DNA of 64,000 bases from Deinococcus psychrotolerans (GCF_003860465.1 NZ_CP034183.1:1132501-1196500), one strand, 5' to 3'. Shown: positions 30,128 through 40,001, numbered from the stretch's first letter. The notes: generated by a model from the letters alone, not told the origin. Made by a program: numbers and translations.

Positions 30128-30715
30128 ATGAAGTGGTTAACTGCTGCTCTCCTTTCCGTCGCCGCTGTGCTGGGCGGCTTGCTGCTCGTGCGCGGCAACA
30201 CTGCCGAAGCTCTGGGCGGCACCGCCCTCGACCCGTCGCCGAGCATCAAAGCCATACCAATGCTCGGCGACAACGGCCAGCCCGCCGATCTGGGCGGCCC
30301 CGCCGAGCAAGTCCGGCTGGTCTTTTTCGGCTTCACCCGCTGCCCCGATGTCTGCCCGCTGACGCTGGGACGGCTCTCCAAGCTGTATGGACAGCTCAGC
30401 CCCGAGCAGCAGCGCAAACTCCAAGTGGAACTCATCAGCGTCGATCCGCAGAACGACTCGCCCAAAGTGATGCGCCATTACCTCGACAACTTCGACGCCA
30501 GTTTTCGCGGCCTGACCGGCACGCCCGCGCAGGCCAAAGCCGCTGCCGACGCCTTTTACGTTCTCAGCACCCGCACCGACAGCGGCAATATCTTGCACGG
30601 CGATCAGGTGGCCGTGCTCGACCGTCAGGGCCGCTTCCGGCGGGTCTACAACAGCGAATCGCTGGGCAGCGGCGAATTGGCTAGCGACCTGCCGCAGTTG
30701 CTCAAGGTGTACTGA
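30128..30715 (+). CDS. SCO1/SenC family protein
   Basis: The 195-aa thioredoxin-fold protein has an N-terminal membrane anchor/signal (WLTAALLSVAAVLGGLLLV), then VFFGFTRCPDVCP, whose CxxxC binds copper, and a distal His in GNILHGDQVAVLD, the SCO1 copper ligands. SCO proteins deliver copper to the CuA site of cytochrome oxidase or act as thiol reductants. No oxidase gene is in the window. A -10-like TAGAGT lies 8 nt before ATG. Confidence 0.93.
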   Translation: MKWLTAALLSVAAVLGGLLLVRGNTAEALGGTALDPSPSIKAIPMLGDNGQPADLGGPAEQVRLVFFGFTRCPDVCPLTLGRLSKLYGQLSPEQQRKLQVELISVDPQNDSPKVMRHYLDNFDASFRGLTGTPAQAKAAADAFYVLSTRTDSGNILHGDQVAVLDRQGRFRRVYNSESLGSGELASDLPQLLKVY

Positions 30716-30756
30716 GGGGCGCACGGCGCTGCAAATTTTTAAGCTGACCTCTCAAC

Positions 30757-30796
30757 AAAAGCAGGCCACCCGTTTGATGAGGGTGGCCTGCTTTTT
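30757..30796. terminator. Bidirectional terminator between SCO1 and M16 genes
   Basis: Perfect 15-bp arms AAAAGCAGGCCACCC/GGGTGGCCTGCTTTT with 9-nt loop; T runs on both strands serve the convergent genes. Confidence 0.9.
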
Positions 30797-30820
30797 CACT
30801 TTTCTAGTGCAGATTGAGCG

Positions 30821-33616
30821 TTACTTCCCAGCCCCCGGCCCCGCCGTGACTTCCACGATATTGTCGGGGTCGAGCAACTCTTTGGCCGCCTGATTGACCG
30901 CTGCGGGCGTGACCGCGTTGATTTTGGCTTGATAGTCGGTCAGTTCGCTCAGCGGCAACCCGTCTGAAACGAGGCCGGTGAAGGTGGAGGCCAGCGCGGC
31001 GGGATTGGACAGGCCGACGATGTAACTGCTCAGCAAGCCGTTTTTGGAAGTGGCCACTTCGGTGGTGCTCAGGCCGTTGTCGCGGATATCTCTGAGGATA
31101 TTGAGCGCTCCCTGAATGGCCTTGCCGGTGTCTTTGGGATTGGTTTGCAGCGAGATTGAGAACGCGCCGGGCTGCTGAAGCGCCGCAAAGCCGCTGCTTA
31201 CACCGTAGGTCAGCCCCTCTTTGTCGCGCAGCTCGGTGCCGAGGCGGCTGGACAGGGTACTGCCGCCCAGCACGTCGTTGAGCACCAGCGAAGCGTAGTA
31301 GCGCGGGTCGGAACGGGCAATGCTCTGGTAGCCCAGATAGGTCACCGACTGCGTTTTGCCGGGCAAGTCGCCGCCCGCCGTGACGATGCCAGCAGGTTTG
31401 CCGATGACCGAGTACACCACTTTGGGCGCGGGGCCAGCCGCTTTCCAGTTGCCAAACTTCTGGTTCAGCAGGGTCTTGACACTCGACGGATCGAAGTTGC
31501 CCACCAGAGTCAGCACCGTGGCGTCGGGGCGGTAGTAGGTTTTGTAAAAGGCGGTGGCGTCTTGCTGGGTCAGTGCGCCGATGCTCTCAGGGCTGCTGAA
31601 CACCTGCCAGGGATTGCCCGCCGGATACAGCGTTTTGCGGAAAATTTTGATGGCGACGCTACCGGGGTCGTCGTTGGCCTGCACCGCTCCCTGCACGGCG
31701 CGGGCCTGTGAGCGCTTGAATTGATCGGCAGGGAAAGTGGCGTTTTGCAGGATGTCGGAGAGCGCGGTGAGCAGCACCGGCAAATCCTTGTCGCGGCTGG
31801 CCCCGCCGATTTGCACCCCAAAGCGGTTGGCCGCCGGAGCGAGTTGAGCGCCCACGTCGTCGAGCAGCTTGGCCAGCGTCAGTTCGTCGCGGGATTTGGT
31901 GCCGGAGAGCAGATTACCCGCCACCAAGTCCACCAGTCCGGCTTTGGCGTCGGTGTCGAACTCGCGGCCCGCCTTGACACTGGCCGACAAGCTGACGGTG
32001 GGCGTGGAGGTGTCGCGCAGCAGCATCACGGTCATGCCGTTGGCGAGGGTGATTTTTTCCGGCAGAGTGATTTGGGCCTGACCCGAGGGCGCAAAGGCCG
32101 GCAAATACTTGGCGACTTCGGCGGGGTCGACCGGCGGCCCAGCGTTGAAGGCTTCCTGGGTAGCTCCGCCCGCACTCGCGCCGCCGCCCGCACCCGCTTC
32201 GGCTTTGGTCGGCTCAAAGTAACCCACTGTGCGGCTGGCTTCTTGCAAGTACTTCTGGGCCACCCGCTGCACATCGGCAGGCGTGACTTTTTGCAGCGCC
32301 GAGAGGAATTTGTCGGTGTACTGGTAATCGCCGGCGGTGGTGGCGTCCATACCGAGGCTGGTGGCCTGCGCGTCGATCGAGCGGGTATCCAGCAGAGTGC
32401 TGGTGCTGATGCTGGTTTTGGCCCGCGCAATTTCCTCGGCGCTGACAGGGGTGTTGCGGACATCCGCCAGCGTGGACAGCAGGGCGGCGTCCAACTTGGC
32501 CAGCTCGGTATTGGGCGTAGGCGTGAAATTGAACGAGTACCAGCCGCCGCGCAAAAACTGATACGGCGCGGTTCCGCCGTCTGCGGCCAACCCCGACTCG
32601 AACAGCGCTTGATACAGCTTGCTGGTGCGCCCCGACAGCAGCACATAATCCAGCACCTTGAGGGCCGGAGCGTCGGGGCTGTTCACGTCGGGCAGCGGAT
32701 AAACGGCGTTGAGCAGCGGCGTGGAGCCCGCTTCCTTGAGGACAATCGGCGCTTTGGGCGGCGTCTTGCCGAGGGTGGCCTCGCTGCCACCGGGCACCAG
32801 TGGAGCGCTGGACGCCACCGGAGCCGTGCCCGCCTTGCCGAGTTTGCTGAACGCTGCCGTGATTTGCTGCATCATCTGCGGGGTGCTGAAATCACCCACC
32901 ACGATGAGGGTGGCGTATTCCGGCGAGTAGTATTTTTGGTAATACGAGCGCACTTCCTCAGCGGTAAAGCCCTCGATATCTTTGCGGGTGCCGCCCACCG
33001 TCAGGCCATAAGGAGAACCGGGAAAGGCGGCGGCCTGCACGGCACTTTCCAAGCGGTAAGCCGGGTCGTTTTCGTCGCCTTCAATTTCGGAGAGCACCAC
33101 ATTGCGCTCACTGTTCAGCGCCGCCGGATCGATTTTGGCGTTGACCATCCGGTCGGCTTCGAGTTGCAGCGCCGCGCCGGCTTTTTCGCGCTCCACCACT
33201 TCGTGATAAGCGGTCTGGTCGTAGTAGGTAAAGGCGTTAAAATCGGCTCCGAGTGCGCCGAGCAGGCGGCCAAACTGCACCGGCCTGTCGGTGGTGCCCT
33301 TGAACATCAAGTGTTCGAGTTGGTGGGCAATGCCGTTGACGCCGGGAGCTTCGTTGCGCGAGCCGATTTTATAAAAGACCTGCACGCTGACCACCGGAGC
33401 GCCGCGCACTTCTTTGGTCAGCACGGTCAGGCCGTTGCTCAGCACCGTGCGCCTCACGTCGCGGGTCAGGCTGAAATCGCCTCCTGCCGCCATAATCGGA
33501 GCAGGCTTGGGCGCGGCGGTGACAGGTGTGCTGCTGCCGCCCACGACGGCGGCCAGCACCGTGGAAGTGGCGAGGGCGGCGCTCAGGGCAAAGGTTGCAC
33601 TCAGAACTCGTTTCAT
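30821..33616 (-). CDS. Exported M16 family zinc metalloprotease
   Basis: The 931-aa protein has a signal peptide (about 1-23) and four M16 (insulinase/pitrilysin) modules in two halves. The N-terminal half carries the inverted zinc motif HQLEH (HxxEH) and a downstream Glu in NSERNVVLSEIEGDE. The C-terminal half is M16-like without HxxEH (KAGREFDTDAKAGLVDLVAGNLL), as usual in these clam-shell peptidases. It probably degrades peptides outside the membrane. ATG 33616 has GGAGG upstream and the signal peptide directly after; the frame extends 30 codons further. Confidence 0.93.
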   Translation of the reverse strand: MKRVLSATFALSAALATSTVLAAVVGGSSTPVTAAPKPAPIMAAGGDFSLTRDVRRTVLSNGLTVLTKEVRGAPVVSVQVFYKIGSRNEAPGVNGIAHQLEHLMFKGTTDRPVQFGRLLGALGADFNAFTYYDQTAYHEVVEREKAGAALQLEADRMVNAKIDPAALNSERNVVLSEIEGDENDPAYRLESAVQAAAFPGSPYGLTVGGTRKDIEGFTAEEVRSYYQKYYSPEYATLIVVGDFSTPQMMQQITAAFSKLGKAGTAPVASSAPLVPGGSEATLGKTPPKAPIVLKEAGSTPLLNAVYPLPDVNSPDAPALKVLDYVLLSGRTSKLYQALFESGLAADGGTAPYQFLRGGWYSFNFTPTPNTELAKLDAALLSTLADVRNTPVSAEEIARAKTSISTSTLLDTRSIDAQATSLGMDATTAGDYQYTDKFLSALQKVTPADVQRVAQKYLQEASRTVGYFEPTKAEAGAGGGASAGGATQEAFNAGPPVDPAEVAKYLPAFAPSGQAQITLPEKITLANGMTVMLLRDTSTPTVSLSASVKAGREFDTDAKAGLVDLVAGNLLSGTKSRDELTLAKLLDDVGAQLAPAANRFGVQIGGASRDKDLPVLLTALSDILQNATFPADQFKRSQARAVQGAVQANDDPGSVAIKIFRKTLYPAGNPWQVFSSPESIGALTQQDATAFYKTYYRPDATVLTLVGNFDPSSVKTLLNQKFGNWKAAGPAPKVVYSVIGKPAGIVTAGGDLPGKTQSVTYLGYQSIARSDPRYYASLVLNDVLGGSTLSSRLGTELRDKEGLTYGVSSGFAALQQPGAFSISLQTNPKDTGKAIQGALNILRDIRDNGLSTTEVATSKNGLLSSYIVGLSNPAALASTFTGLVSDGLPLSELTDYQAKINAVTPAAVNQAAKELLDPDNIVEVTAGPGAGK

Positions 33617-33832
33617 GAAGCCTCCAAAACTCGGACGGGATGGAAGAGAACAAAAAGAGGGACGCCCTAGCCTAGCGCCAAATCTCAAGCGCCCGGAACA
33701 CGGCAAGGTGAAAGCAGGTTAAGGACTTTGGCACTGACCCAGTGGGTAAAGGCGAAACAGGGAAGCGGCCTACACTTAAGGCGCACCGCTCAGATTGGAA
33801 CCGTTCCCACCGCCTGCCGTTATGCTGGAAGA

Positions 33833-36070
33833 ATGACCAAGCCGCCTGAACGCGATGCTCTTTTGTCTGCTCCGACTCCTGCCGACCAGCCAGCGACCAC
33901 GCCGACGCTTGAAGCCCAGCCCTCCGAGGTGACTCCCCAAGCCAAGCCGGTCAAAGCCAAGAAAGTTAAGGCACCGGCCAAAGCCGCCAAGCCGCGCCGC
34001 ACCACTGCTGAGCTCCCTCTGACCGAAGCTCTCCCTGAGCCTGAGGAAGCAACGGGCGACCTCTCCCCTGACCCGCTGACCGCAGAGGCCCAACCGCAAA
34101 AGCCCAAAGCCAAGCCTAAAAAGGCCAAGGCAAAAGCAGCTCCGCAACCCACTCAAGAAGCTGAGGAGACCGGTAGTGGGCGTCCAACCCCCCAGCCCGT
34201 GCTCAGCGAAGCGGAACAGCAAACCTTTGACATCCGCATGGAGCGCTACCGCAGTGACCTCGAAGGCAGCTTGCGGCGGGTCTACGGCGATCAGGTCGAC
34301 GCCATCTGGCCGCGCCTCGAAGCGCTGCTGAAACGCTCTTTTGGCGAGCGCCCCACCGAACTCCGGCGCTTGGACGAAGCCCGCTTGCTGCGCCCCGATT
34401 GGCTGCAAGCGCCGGAGATGATCGGTTACGTGGCCTACACCGACCGCTTCGCCGGAACGCTGAAAGGTGTCTCCGAGCACCTGAGTTACCTTGAAGAATT
34501 GGGCATCAAGTACCTGCACCTGATGCCGCTCCTGAAGCCCAGAGCTGGAGAAAATGACGGTGGATACGCCGTGCAGGATTACAAAGCGGTGCGCGAAGAT
34601 TTGGGCAGCATGGCGGATCTGCGCTCCCTGGCCGGTGAGCTGCGGGCCAGGGGCATCAGCTTGGAACTCGACTTGGTGATCAACCACGTGGCCGAGGAAC
34701 ACGACTGGGCCGTGAAAGCCAAGGCGGGCTACGGCAATTACCGCGATTACTTTTTGATGTTCCCAAACCGGGAGCAGCCCGACCTTTACGAGCGCACCCT
34801 CCCCGAAGTCTTTCCCGACTTTGCGCCCGGCAATTTCACCTGGAACGCAGCGGCCCGCAGTTGGGTTTGGACGACTTTCAACAGCTACCAGTGGGACCTG
34901 AATTGGGCCAACCCGAACATCTTTTTGGAATTCGTGGACATCATCTTGCATCTGGCCAATCAGGGCGTGGAAATCTTTAGACTCGACGCGATTGCTTTTA
35001 TCTGGAAGCGGATGTGGACCGACTCGCAAAACCAGCCCGAAGTGCATGACCTGACCCGCGCACTCAGGGCCGCCGCCCGGATCGTGGCCCCGGCGGTGGC
35101 GTTCAAGGCCGAGGCGATTGTGGCTCCCGGCGACCTGATCGCTTATTTGGGGCAGCGCGACCACCACGGCAAAGTCTCGGATATGGCTTACCACAACTCG
35201 CTAATGGTGCAGCTCTGGAGCAGCTTAGCGAGCCGCAGCACCCGGCTGTTTGAGCAGGCCCTACTCGCCTTTCCGCCCAAACCGACCAACACCACCTGGG
35301 GCATGTATGTGCGCTGCCACGACGACATCGGCTGGGCCATCAGCGACCACGACGCGGGCATGGCCGGAACGGTCGGCTGGGGCCACCGCGCTTTCCTGAG
35401 CGACTTTTACAGCGGCGCGGCACCGGGCAGCTTCGCACGCGGGCAGGTTTTTCAGGCCAATCCGCGCACCGGAGACAGGCGCATCAGCGGCTCAGCGGCC
35501 AGCTTGGCGGGCTTGGAAGCCGCTGAAACCGGGGCCGAGGTGGAATCGGCACTGAGGCGTCTGCGCCTGCTGCACGCCGTCACCATCGGCTACGGCGGCG
35601 TGCCGCTGCTGTATATGGGCGACGAGCTAGCGCTAACCAACGATTACAGCTACGCGAGCGCCCCCGAACACGCCCTGGACAACCGCTGGATGCACCGTCC
35701 GCAGATGGACTGGGACAAGGCCGAGGAGCGCCGCGACCCCCAGACGAGCGCCGGAAAGATGTACGCCGCGCTGCGAAGCCTGATTCAGGCCCGCCAGCAC
35801 TTGCCGCACCTGCACGCCAGCATCGAGTCGCGGGTGATGAGAAGCCCCAACGAGCACACCTTGCTGCTGCGCCGCACCCATCCGCAAGGCAACATGCTGG
35901 CCGTCTACAACTTTACAAATGAATTTCAGGCGCTGCCGGCCTGGGTACTGCGCGAGGTGGTCGGCGCTTATCCCCGCGACGCCATCAGCGGGCATGAGTG
36001 GAACCTCACCAATGAAGAAGTCGCTCTGGAGCCTTACGGGGCCTACTGGCTGATCGAGCAAGCGCACTGA
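33833..36070 (+). CDS. Amylosucrase (GH13) with long N-terminal extension
   Basis: Amylosucrase builds alpha-1,4-glucan from sucrose. After about 120 residues rich in Pro, Ala, Lys and Glu that look disordered, the 745-aa protein follows the amylosucrase pattern: helical N domain (about 140-215), then a GH13 barrel with [17 protein letters not shown], nucleophile Asp in [16 protein letters not shown], acid Glu in [12 protein letters not shown], and the HDDIGW motif. VYNFTNEF begins the C-terminal domain. TATGCT ends 6 nt before ATG 33833, suggesting a leaderless mRNA. D. radiodurans and D. geothermalis have characterised amylosucrases; an extension of this length is not typical of them. Confidence 0.92.
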   Translation: MTKPPERDALLSAPTPADQPATTPTLEAQPSEVTPQAKPVKAKKVKAPAKAAKPRRTTAELPLTEALPEPEEATGDLSPDPLTAEAQPQKPKAKPKKAKAKAAPQPTQEAEETGSGRPTPQPVLSEAEQQTFDIRMERYRSDLEGSLRRVYGDQVDAIWPRLEALLKRSFGERPTELRRLDEARLLRPDWLQAPEMIGYVAYTDRFAGTLKGVSEHLSYLEELGIKYLHLMPLLKPRAGENDGGYAVQDYKAVREDLGSMADLRSLAGELRARGISLELDLVINHVAEEHDWAVKAKAGYGNYRDYFLMFPNREQPDLYERTLPEVFPDFAPGNFTWNAAARSWVWTTFNSYQWDLNWANPNIFLEFVDIILHLANQGVEIFRLDAIAFIWKRMWTDSQNQPEVHDLTRALRAAARIVAPAVAFKAEAIVAPGDLIAYLGQRDHHGKVSDMAYHNSLMVQLWSSLASRSTRLFEQALLAFPPKPTNTTWGMYVRCHDDIGWAISDHDAGMAGTVGWGHRAFLSDFYSGAAPGSFARGQVFQANPRTGDRRISGSAASLAGLEAAETGAEVESALRRLRLLHAVTIGYGGVPLLYMGDELALTNDYSYASAPEHALDNRWMHRPQMDWDKAEERRDPQTSAGKMYAALRSLIQARQHLPHLHASIESRVMRSPNEHTLLLRRTHPQGNMLAVYNFTNEFQALPAWVLREVVGAYPRDAISGHEWNLTNEEVALEPYGAYWLIEQAH

Positions 36071-36091
36071 GGGCAAGCCCAACGCCATGAG

Positions 36092-36118
36092 CGCGTCCAA
36101 CTTTGGGCGCGTTTTTTT
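36092..36118 (+). terminator. Amylosucrase terminator
   Basis: CGCGTCCAA and TTGGGCGCG pair with one G-U around a 2-nt loop, followed by seven T. Confidence 0.85.
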
Positions 36119-36197
36119 GGTTCCTATACTTGAAGCGCGGGAGCAACGGTGGGGACGACTCGCATTTCTCAATGTATTTAGCGGCAAAATAGCGGGC

Positions 36198-36371
36198 ATG
36201 ACCCGTAAACCGCTGAAGCTGCCCACCGCCGCCGTGCTGGAACTGGCGAAAGTGGCCACCGCCCGCCTCGGCGCACTGAGCAAAGACCCTAAAGTCCGCG
36301 AGGAAGCCGTGCATGTCGCCGACGCCTTGCAGCGCTTGATGCAGGCCATTCGGGCGTCCAAGCCGCGCTGA
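36198..36371 (+). CDS. Small 57-aa basic hypothetical protein
   Basis: ATG 36198 opens a 57-codon frame coding a basic, Ala/Leu-rich helical protein (LPTAAVLELAKVATARLG, then LQRLMQAIRASKPR). CAAAAT lies about 7 nt upstream as a possible -10 of a leaderless message. Codon use agrees with flanking genes (G or C in most third positions). No family is recognised. Confidence 0.55.
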   Translation: MTRKPLKLPTAAVLELAKVATARLGALSKDPKVREEAVHVADALQRLMQAIRASKPR

Positions 36372-36402
36372 GCGGGGTGTTTGGGCTAAGGATAGGCGAA
36401 CC

Positions 36403-36612
36403 TTATGGCGGCCAATTGGACGGCGGGGCAGCTTCTCCGGAACTTTTAAGCGCTGCGGCGGCAAATGGGGCAACGAGGGCCCAGAACTGACCATGCTCAT
36501 CACGGATCTCAACAACCCATTCGGCACACCGATCACCGATCACGCTTGGCTGCTGAGGCGTGATGTTCAGCTCCCCACAATCAAATCTGCCCGCCGGATT
36601 GAACCGGAGCAA
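36403..36612 (-). CDS. Possible 69-aa hypothetical or remnant
   Basis: The minus frame from TTG 36612 to TAA reads like protein (FNPAGRFDCGELNITPQQP, then EWVVEIRDEHGQFWALV), with codon bias of a real gene, but it has no good start, no Shine-Dalgarno and no -10, and the open frame continues upstream into the divergent isomerase gene. It may be the surviving C-terminal part of a truncated gene. No family is recognised. Confidence 0.35.
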   Translation of the reverse strand: MLRFNPAGRFDCGELNITPQQPSVIGDRCAEWVVEIRDEHGQFWALVAPFAAAALKSSGEAAPPSNWPP

Positions 36613-36647
36613 GTTCAGCTCAGGCCAGCCCAGTCGGAGCCGAGCCA

Positions 36648-37655
36648 GTGAGCACCCTCGAAGCCCGCAAGCTGCGACACATCGAAGCCTGCCTGCGCCC
36701 AGAGAGCCAGTATCAGCGGGTCACGACCGGGCTAGAAAATGTGGTGTGGCCTTATCGGGCGCTGCCGGAACTGGACATGAACGCGGTTGACCTGTCCACT
36801 ACTTTTTTGGGGAAGGCCCTACGAGCGCCCCTGCTGATCGGCGCGATGACCGGCGGAGCCGAGAAAGCGGCGCTGATCAACCGGCATCTGGCGCAGGCCG
36901 CACAGCGCCTCGGCGTCGGGCTGATGCTGGGCAGTCAGCGGGTGATGCTGGAACACCCCACCGCGCTGAGCAGCTTTGAAGTGCGGCCATTTGCCCCCGA
37001 CATCCTGCTGATCGGCAATTTGGGGGCGGCGCAACTCCTTAAAGGTTACGGCGCGGATCAGATCACGCGTGCCATTGAGCTGATCGGTGCGGACGCACTG
37101 GCCATTCACGCCAACCCCTTACAAGAAGCCCTGCAACTCGGCGGCGATACCCACTGGGCCGGAATCGCGGCGCGGCTGAGCGAGGTGGTGGGGGGCGTGC
37201 CGTATCCGCTGCTGCTCAAAGAAGTCGGGCACGGGCTGAGCGCCGAGGTGGCCCGAATGGCGCTGGGCGCAGGACTGGCGGCGCTGGACGTGGCGGGCGC
37301 GGGCGGCACCAGTTGGGCGAGGGTAGAAGAACTGGTGCGCTGCGGCGAGGTGCGTACGCCGGATTTGTGCGAGATCGGCATTCCAACGGCTCAGGCGCTG
37401 CGTGAAGTTCGCGCCGCCGCGCCGCAGATCCCGCTGATTGCTTCGGGCGGCATCCGCAGCGGACTCGACGCTGCCAAAGCCCTGATGCTCGGCGCAGACG
37501 TGGTGGCGGTGGCGCGGCCTCTCCTAGAGCCTGCCCTCGTCAGCGCCGAAGCGGTGGAGGCGTGGCTGGAGAAGTTCATTCACGAGTTGCGGGTGGCTTT
37601 GTTCGTGGGGGGCTTTAAGGACGTGGCGGCGGTGACGGGCAAGTCAGCAGGTTGA
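36648..37655 (+). CDS. fni: Type 2 isopentenyl-diphosphate delta-isomerase
   Basis: This FMN/NADPH-dependent enzyme interconverts isopentenyl and dimethylallyl diphosphate for carotenoid and quinone side-chain synthesis. The 335-aa protein has RKLRHIEACLR at the start, LLIGAMTGGAEKAALIN, LMLGSQRVMLE, LAIHANPLQEALQLGGDTHW, LLKEVGHGLSAEVA and DVAGAGGTSWARVEE, all signatures of the family. In AIHANPLQE the usual HLNP reads HANP. GTG start with GGAG 8 nt upstream. It is not in an isoprenoid operon here. Confidence 0.95.
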   Translation: MSTLEARKLRHIEACLRPESQYQRVTTGLENVVWPYRALPELDMNAVDLSTTFLGKALRAPLLIGAMTGGAEKAALINRHLAQAAQRLGVGLMLGSQRVMLEHPTALSSFEVRPFAPDILLIGNLGAAQLLKGYGADQITRAIELIGADALAIHANPLQEALQLGGDTHWAGIAARLSEVVGGVPYPLLLKEVGHGLSAEVARMALGAGLAALDVAGAGGTSWARVEELVRCGEVRTPDLCEIGIPTAQALREVRAAAPQIPLIASGGIRSGLDAAKALMLGADVVAVARPLLEPALVSAEAVEAWLEKFIHELRVALFVGGFKDVAAVTGKSAG

Positions 37656-37920
37656 GCAGTTAAACAGGGCTGGCCGCTCAGCCTCCGGGCGGGAATGTCG
37701 CCGCGCCAGTGCAAGTAATTGCGGGCGTAGATGGCGGCAAAAGCTAGGGCGCTCAGCAAAAACCGTACTGACGGCTGGCGAGGGCGTACACCACCCACAG
37801 CAGTTGACCGGTGAACCCCACCAACCAGCCCCAGCGCTTGCCCGAGCCGCTGGCCCACAGCGCCGTGACGCCCAAAATCGGCAAGACCCAAGACCAGTAC
37901 GGCCAGACAGCTGCGTTCAC
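37580..37920 (-). pseudogene. Small membrane protein gene split by a homopolymer frameshift
   Basis: From GTG 37920 (GAGGTGAGG upstream) the minus strand codes a Trp-rich membrane protein (VLPILGVTALWASG, WGWLVGFTGQLLWVVYALASRQYGF) that meets TGA at 37755-37753. One extra T in the T5 tract at 37762-37758 would continue it as LLSALAFAAIYARNYLHWRGD, which completes a second helix with a basic end. The shifted frame runs to 37580, inside the 3' end of the isomerase gene. Either the gene is broken, the tract varies, or the sequence has an error. Confidence 0.65.
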
Positions 37921-38071
37921 GCCCTCACCTCACGGCGCAGGCTAGTGGGAAGGGCGTCAAAATGCTGTCAAAAGCGGGTTAAAGAACTAGACCTTCTGTT
38001 GCTGATACACTCCCGCCAACCTCACTCAGCTTGGCCCCAGTTGACAGGTGAAACAATGGGGAGGTTTCGAC

Positions 38072-38878
38072 TTGTACACATTCACCCTTCAGCCCGCCAC
38101 CCTCGAGACGTTGCCGGATTTGCTGGCTCTGCTGCCCGACCGAGTGGACGCCGCAACGCGACTGACCGCTTTGAAAGAACGCCTTGCCAGTGGGCAGCTG
38201 ACCCTATAGCAGACCTTGCTGCTGCGCTCGGAGCATGGTGTGGAGGGCAGCATAATTCTGCCAAGCAATTCCCGCATTCCCCTCATACCGACCTACCGGG
38301 CAGACACGTCGCCGGAAGCCGTGACTGCCCTAGCCCGCGCCCTTCATGAGCGGGCCGCCCCGCAGCAACTCCTTTTGCTGGATGATACTTTCGCGCCGCT
38401 CCAACCAGCTCCAGTGGAGGCTGCCGGGTGGCTGCTAGACGATTATCAGGTGATCTACGAAACCGATCTATTTGCCCGCCCCTCCCCGCCCGATCCGCTG
38501 GCGCAGGTGGTGGACGCTGATCACCCCGATGTCCGCGACTTGCTCGGCGTGTTGGGACAAGCAGAGTTAAAGCTCGCTGAAGGCTGGACGCTGATTGGCC
38601 TACCGAACGCCAGCGGCTCACTGGCCGCTCTCGGCGCGGTAGGCCCCAGCGGACGCCCGAGCTGGGCCAGCATCAACTTGATCGGTGTGCAGTCTCAGGC
38701 ACGTGGGCAAGGTCTGGGAACGCGCTTACATGCTCATCTGCTGGGCGCGGCGGCAGAGCAGTACAGCCATCATGGCGGCGGCACTGAAGCGGACAACCAC
38801 GCTATGCGCCGCGTCTTCGCCAAGAACGGATCGCGCCACACCAGCACGCAGATGTATTTCAAAAAAGCGGAAGGCTGA
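38072..38878 (+). pseudogene. GNAT N-acetyltransferase interrupted by an in-frame TAG
   Basis: GGGGAGG lies 7 nt before TTG 38072. The frame codes 45 residues (YTFTLQPATLETLPDLLALL opening, GNAT-like), then TAG at 38207, and continues in the same frame (QTLLLRSEHGVEG) to 38878. The second part has the acetyl-CoA loop ARGQGLGTRLHAHLL and the late NHAMRRVFAKNGSR region. Without the stop it would be 268 codons. An internal TTG at 38216 could express the C-terminal part, but with no good ribosome site. TACACT at 38006-38011 is the likely promoter -10. Confidence 0.75.
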
Positions 38879-38906
38879 AATGGCTGATGAAAATTCCTTT
38901 TTGGTT

Positions 38907-40001
38907 CTACATTCCTAGACCCAAAAAGGCCCGGTAGCGCTCCAACTCTGCCGCCACTCCCCTTTTCAGCGCCGCCGTTTGCCGCACGCCGCTCACGAAA
39001 TGGAGTTCACTTTTCAGTTCGCCTTGCTCCACCTTGAGGTTGGCCCAGCCCACCGCCCGCTCATTCCAAAACAGCGGCAGAGCGTAATAGCCCAGCACCC
39101 GTTTGGCCGGCGGCGTGTAAGCTTCGAGCTTGTAAGTCCAGCCGTGAAGGTGGGCAAAGCGGCGGCGATCCCACACCAACGGATCAAACGGGCCGACCAT
39201 TCGCACGCCGCTGGGCACGCACGCTTCTAAATCCGTGCCGGCAAGCCAGACGTACTTGAGGCCGTCGACGCTGGCGCTGCTCAGTTCTTCATCCAGAGCC
39301 GATTTGAGTGCCGCCCGCAGTTCGGTTCGCAGGTGGGGCAGGCCGTAGCCGCTAAGACTGAGCAAATAACTGAGGCTGGTCTGCGGCAGTGGCCCGTAGA
39401 GCTGCGCCAGCAAACGAACGACAGCGCGGGCACGCTCGCTCTCGGCTTGGGGCGAGGCCCGCAGCTCAGTCAAATGCGGCGCGGGGCTGTAGAGCCGCAC
39501 ACCGCTAACGCGCCGCGAGATTCTCAGCAGGCCCTGATAGTGCAGGCCGTCGAGGGCGCGGGTGCTGGCGCTGCTCTGGCCGCCCCAAGCGTTACCGACC
39601 CGCACCGATCCGAACGCTGCCTGCACTTCTCGGGGATGTACTTCAGCGCTGGGGTGCGCCTCCACGAACGCCAACACCTCGGCCAGCAGGCCCGGCGCTT
39701 GCGTTTCTATTTTGAGCGCCCCCACCCGGCGCGGATGCAGTAGCGCCTGCACCCGCCTCGGCACGAAACCGTAATTGGGCAGCATGTCTTCCTCAGCGTC
39801 CAGCGCAGGATAAAGCCGCTCCAAATCGCCCGCTCGGTAGCCCGAGACCCGCTGCATCAGCGTCAAGTCTTGAGCGCGGGCAGGCGCACGGATGGGGTCG
39901 GCCTGCAAAAAGCCCATTCGGTCAAGTGCCGCCTGAAGGCTCGGCTGCGCGACCAGCGTACCCAAAGCAGCGGCGCGGAGCTGAGCGGAAGTTAATACCA
40001 T
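38907..40001 (-). CDS. Winged-helix protein of the AlkZ/YcaQ (HTH_42) family
   Basis: The 364-aa protein matches the AlkZ-like family, whose members include DNA glycosylases that unhook interstrand crosslinks or act on alkylated bases. Seen: LGFLQADPI-type start (MGFLQADPIRAPARAQDL), LPNYGFVPRRVQALLHP, LYGPLPQTSLSYLL winged-helix region, and VWDRRRFAHLHGWTYKLEAYTPPAKRVLGYYALPLFW, the typical C-terminal block. I did not identify the catalytic QxQ or QxD motif with certainty, though LQADPI fits the QxD position. TACACT ends 6 nt before ATG 40001, fixing the start; the frame is open to 40091. Confidence 0.85.
   Translation of the reverse strand: MVLTSAQLRAAALGTLVAQPSLQAALDRMGFLQADPIRAPARAQDLTLMQRVSGYRAGDLERLYPALDAEEDMLPNYGFVPRRVQALLHPRRVGALKIETQAPGLLAEVLAFVEAHPSAEVHPREVQAAFGSVRVGNAWGGQSSASTRALDGLHYQGLLRISRRVSGVRLYSPAPHLTELRASPQAESERARAVVRLLAQLYGPLPQTSLSYLLSLSGYGLPHLRTELRAALKSALDEELSSASVDGLKYVWLAGTDLEACVPSGVRMVGPFDPLVWDRRRFAHLHGWTYKLEAYTPPAKRVLGYYALPLFWNERAVGWANLKVEQGELKSELHFVSGVRQTAALKRGVAAELERYRAFLGLGM

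Noticed and set aside
31721..33670. 649-codon open frame antisense to the M16 protease
   Set aside because: The M16 frame has the HxxEH motif, signal peptide and Shine-Dalgarno; the antisense frame has none.
33776..35194. 472-codon open frame antisense to amylosucrase
   Set aside because: Amylosucrase catalytic motifs lie on the plus strand; the minus frame is low-complexity.
38041..38046. Perfect TTGACA upstream of the GNAT pseudogene
   Set aside because: No -10 at the right distance; the extended -10 at 38003-38011 is a better promoter.
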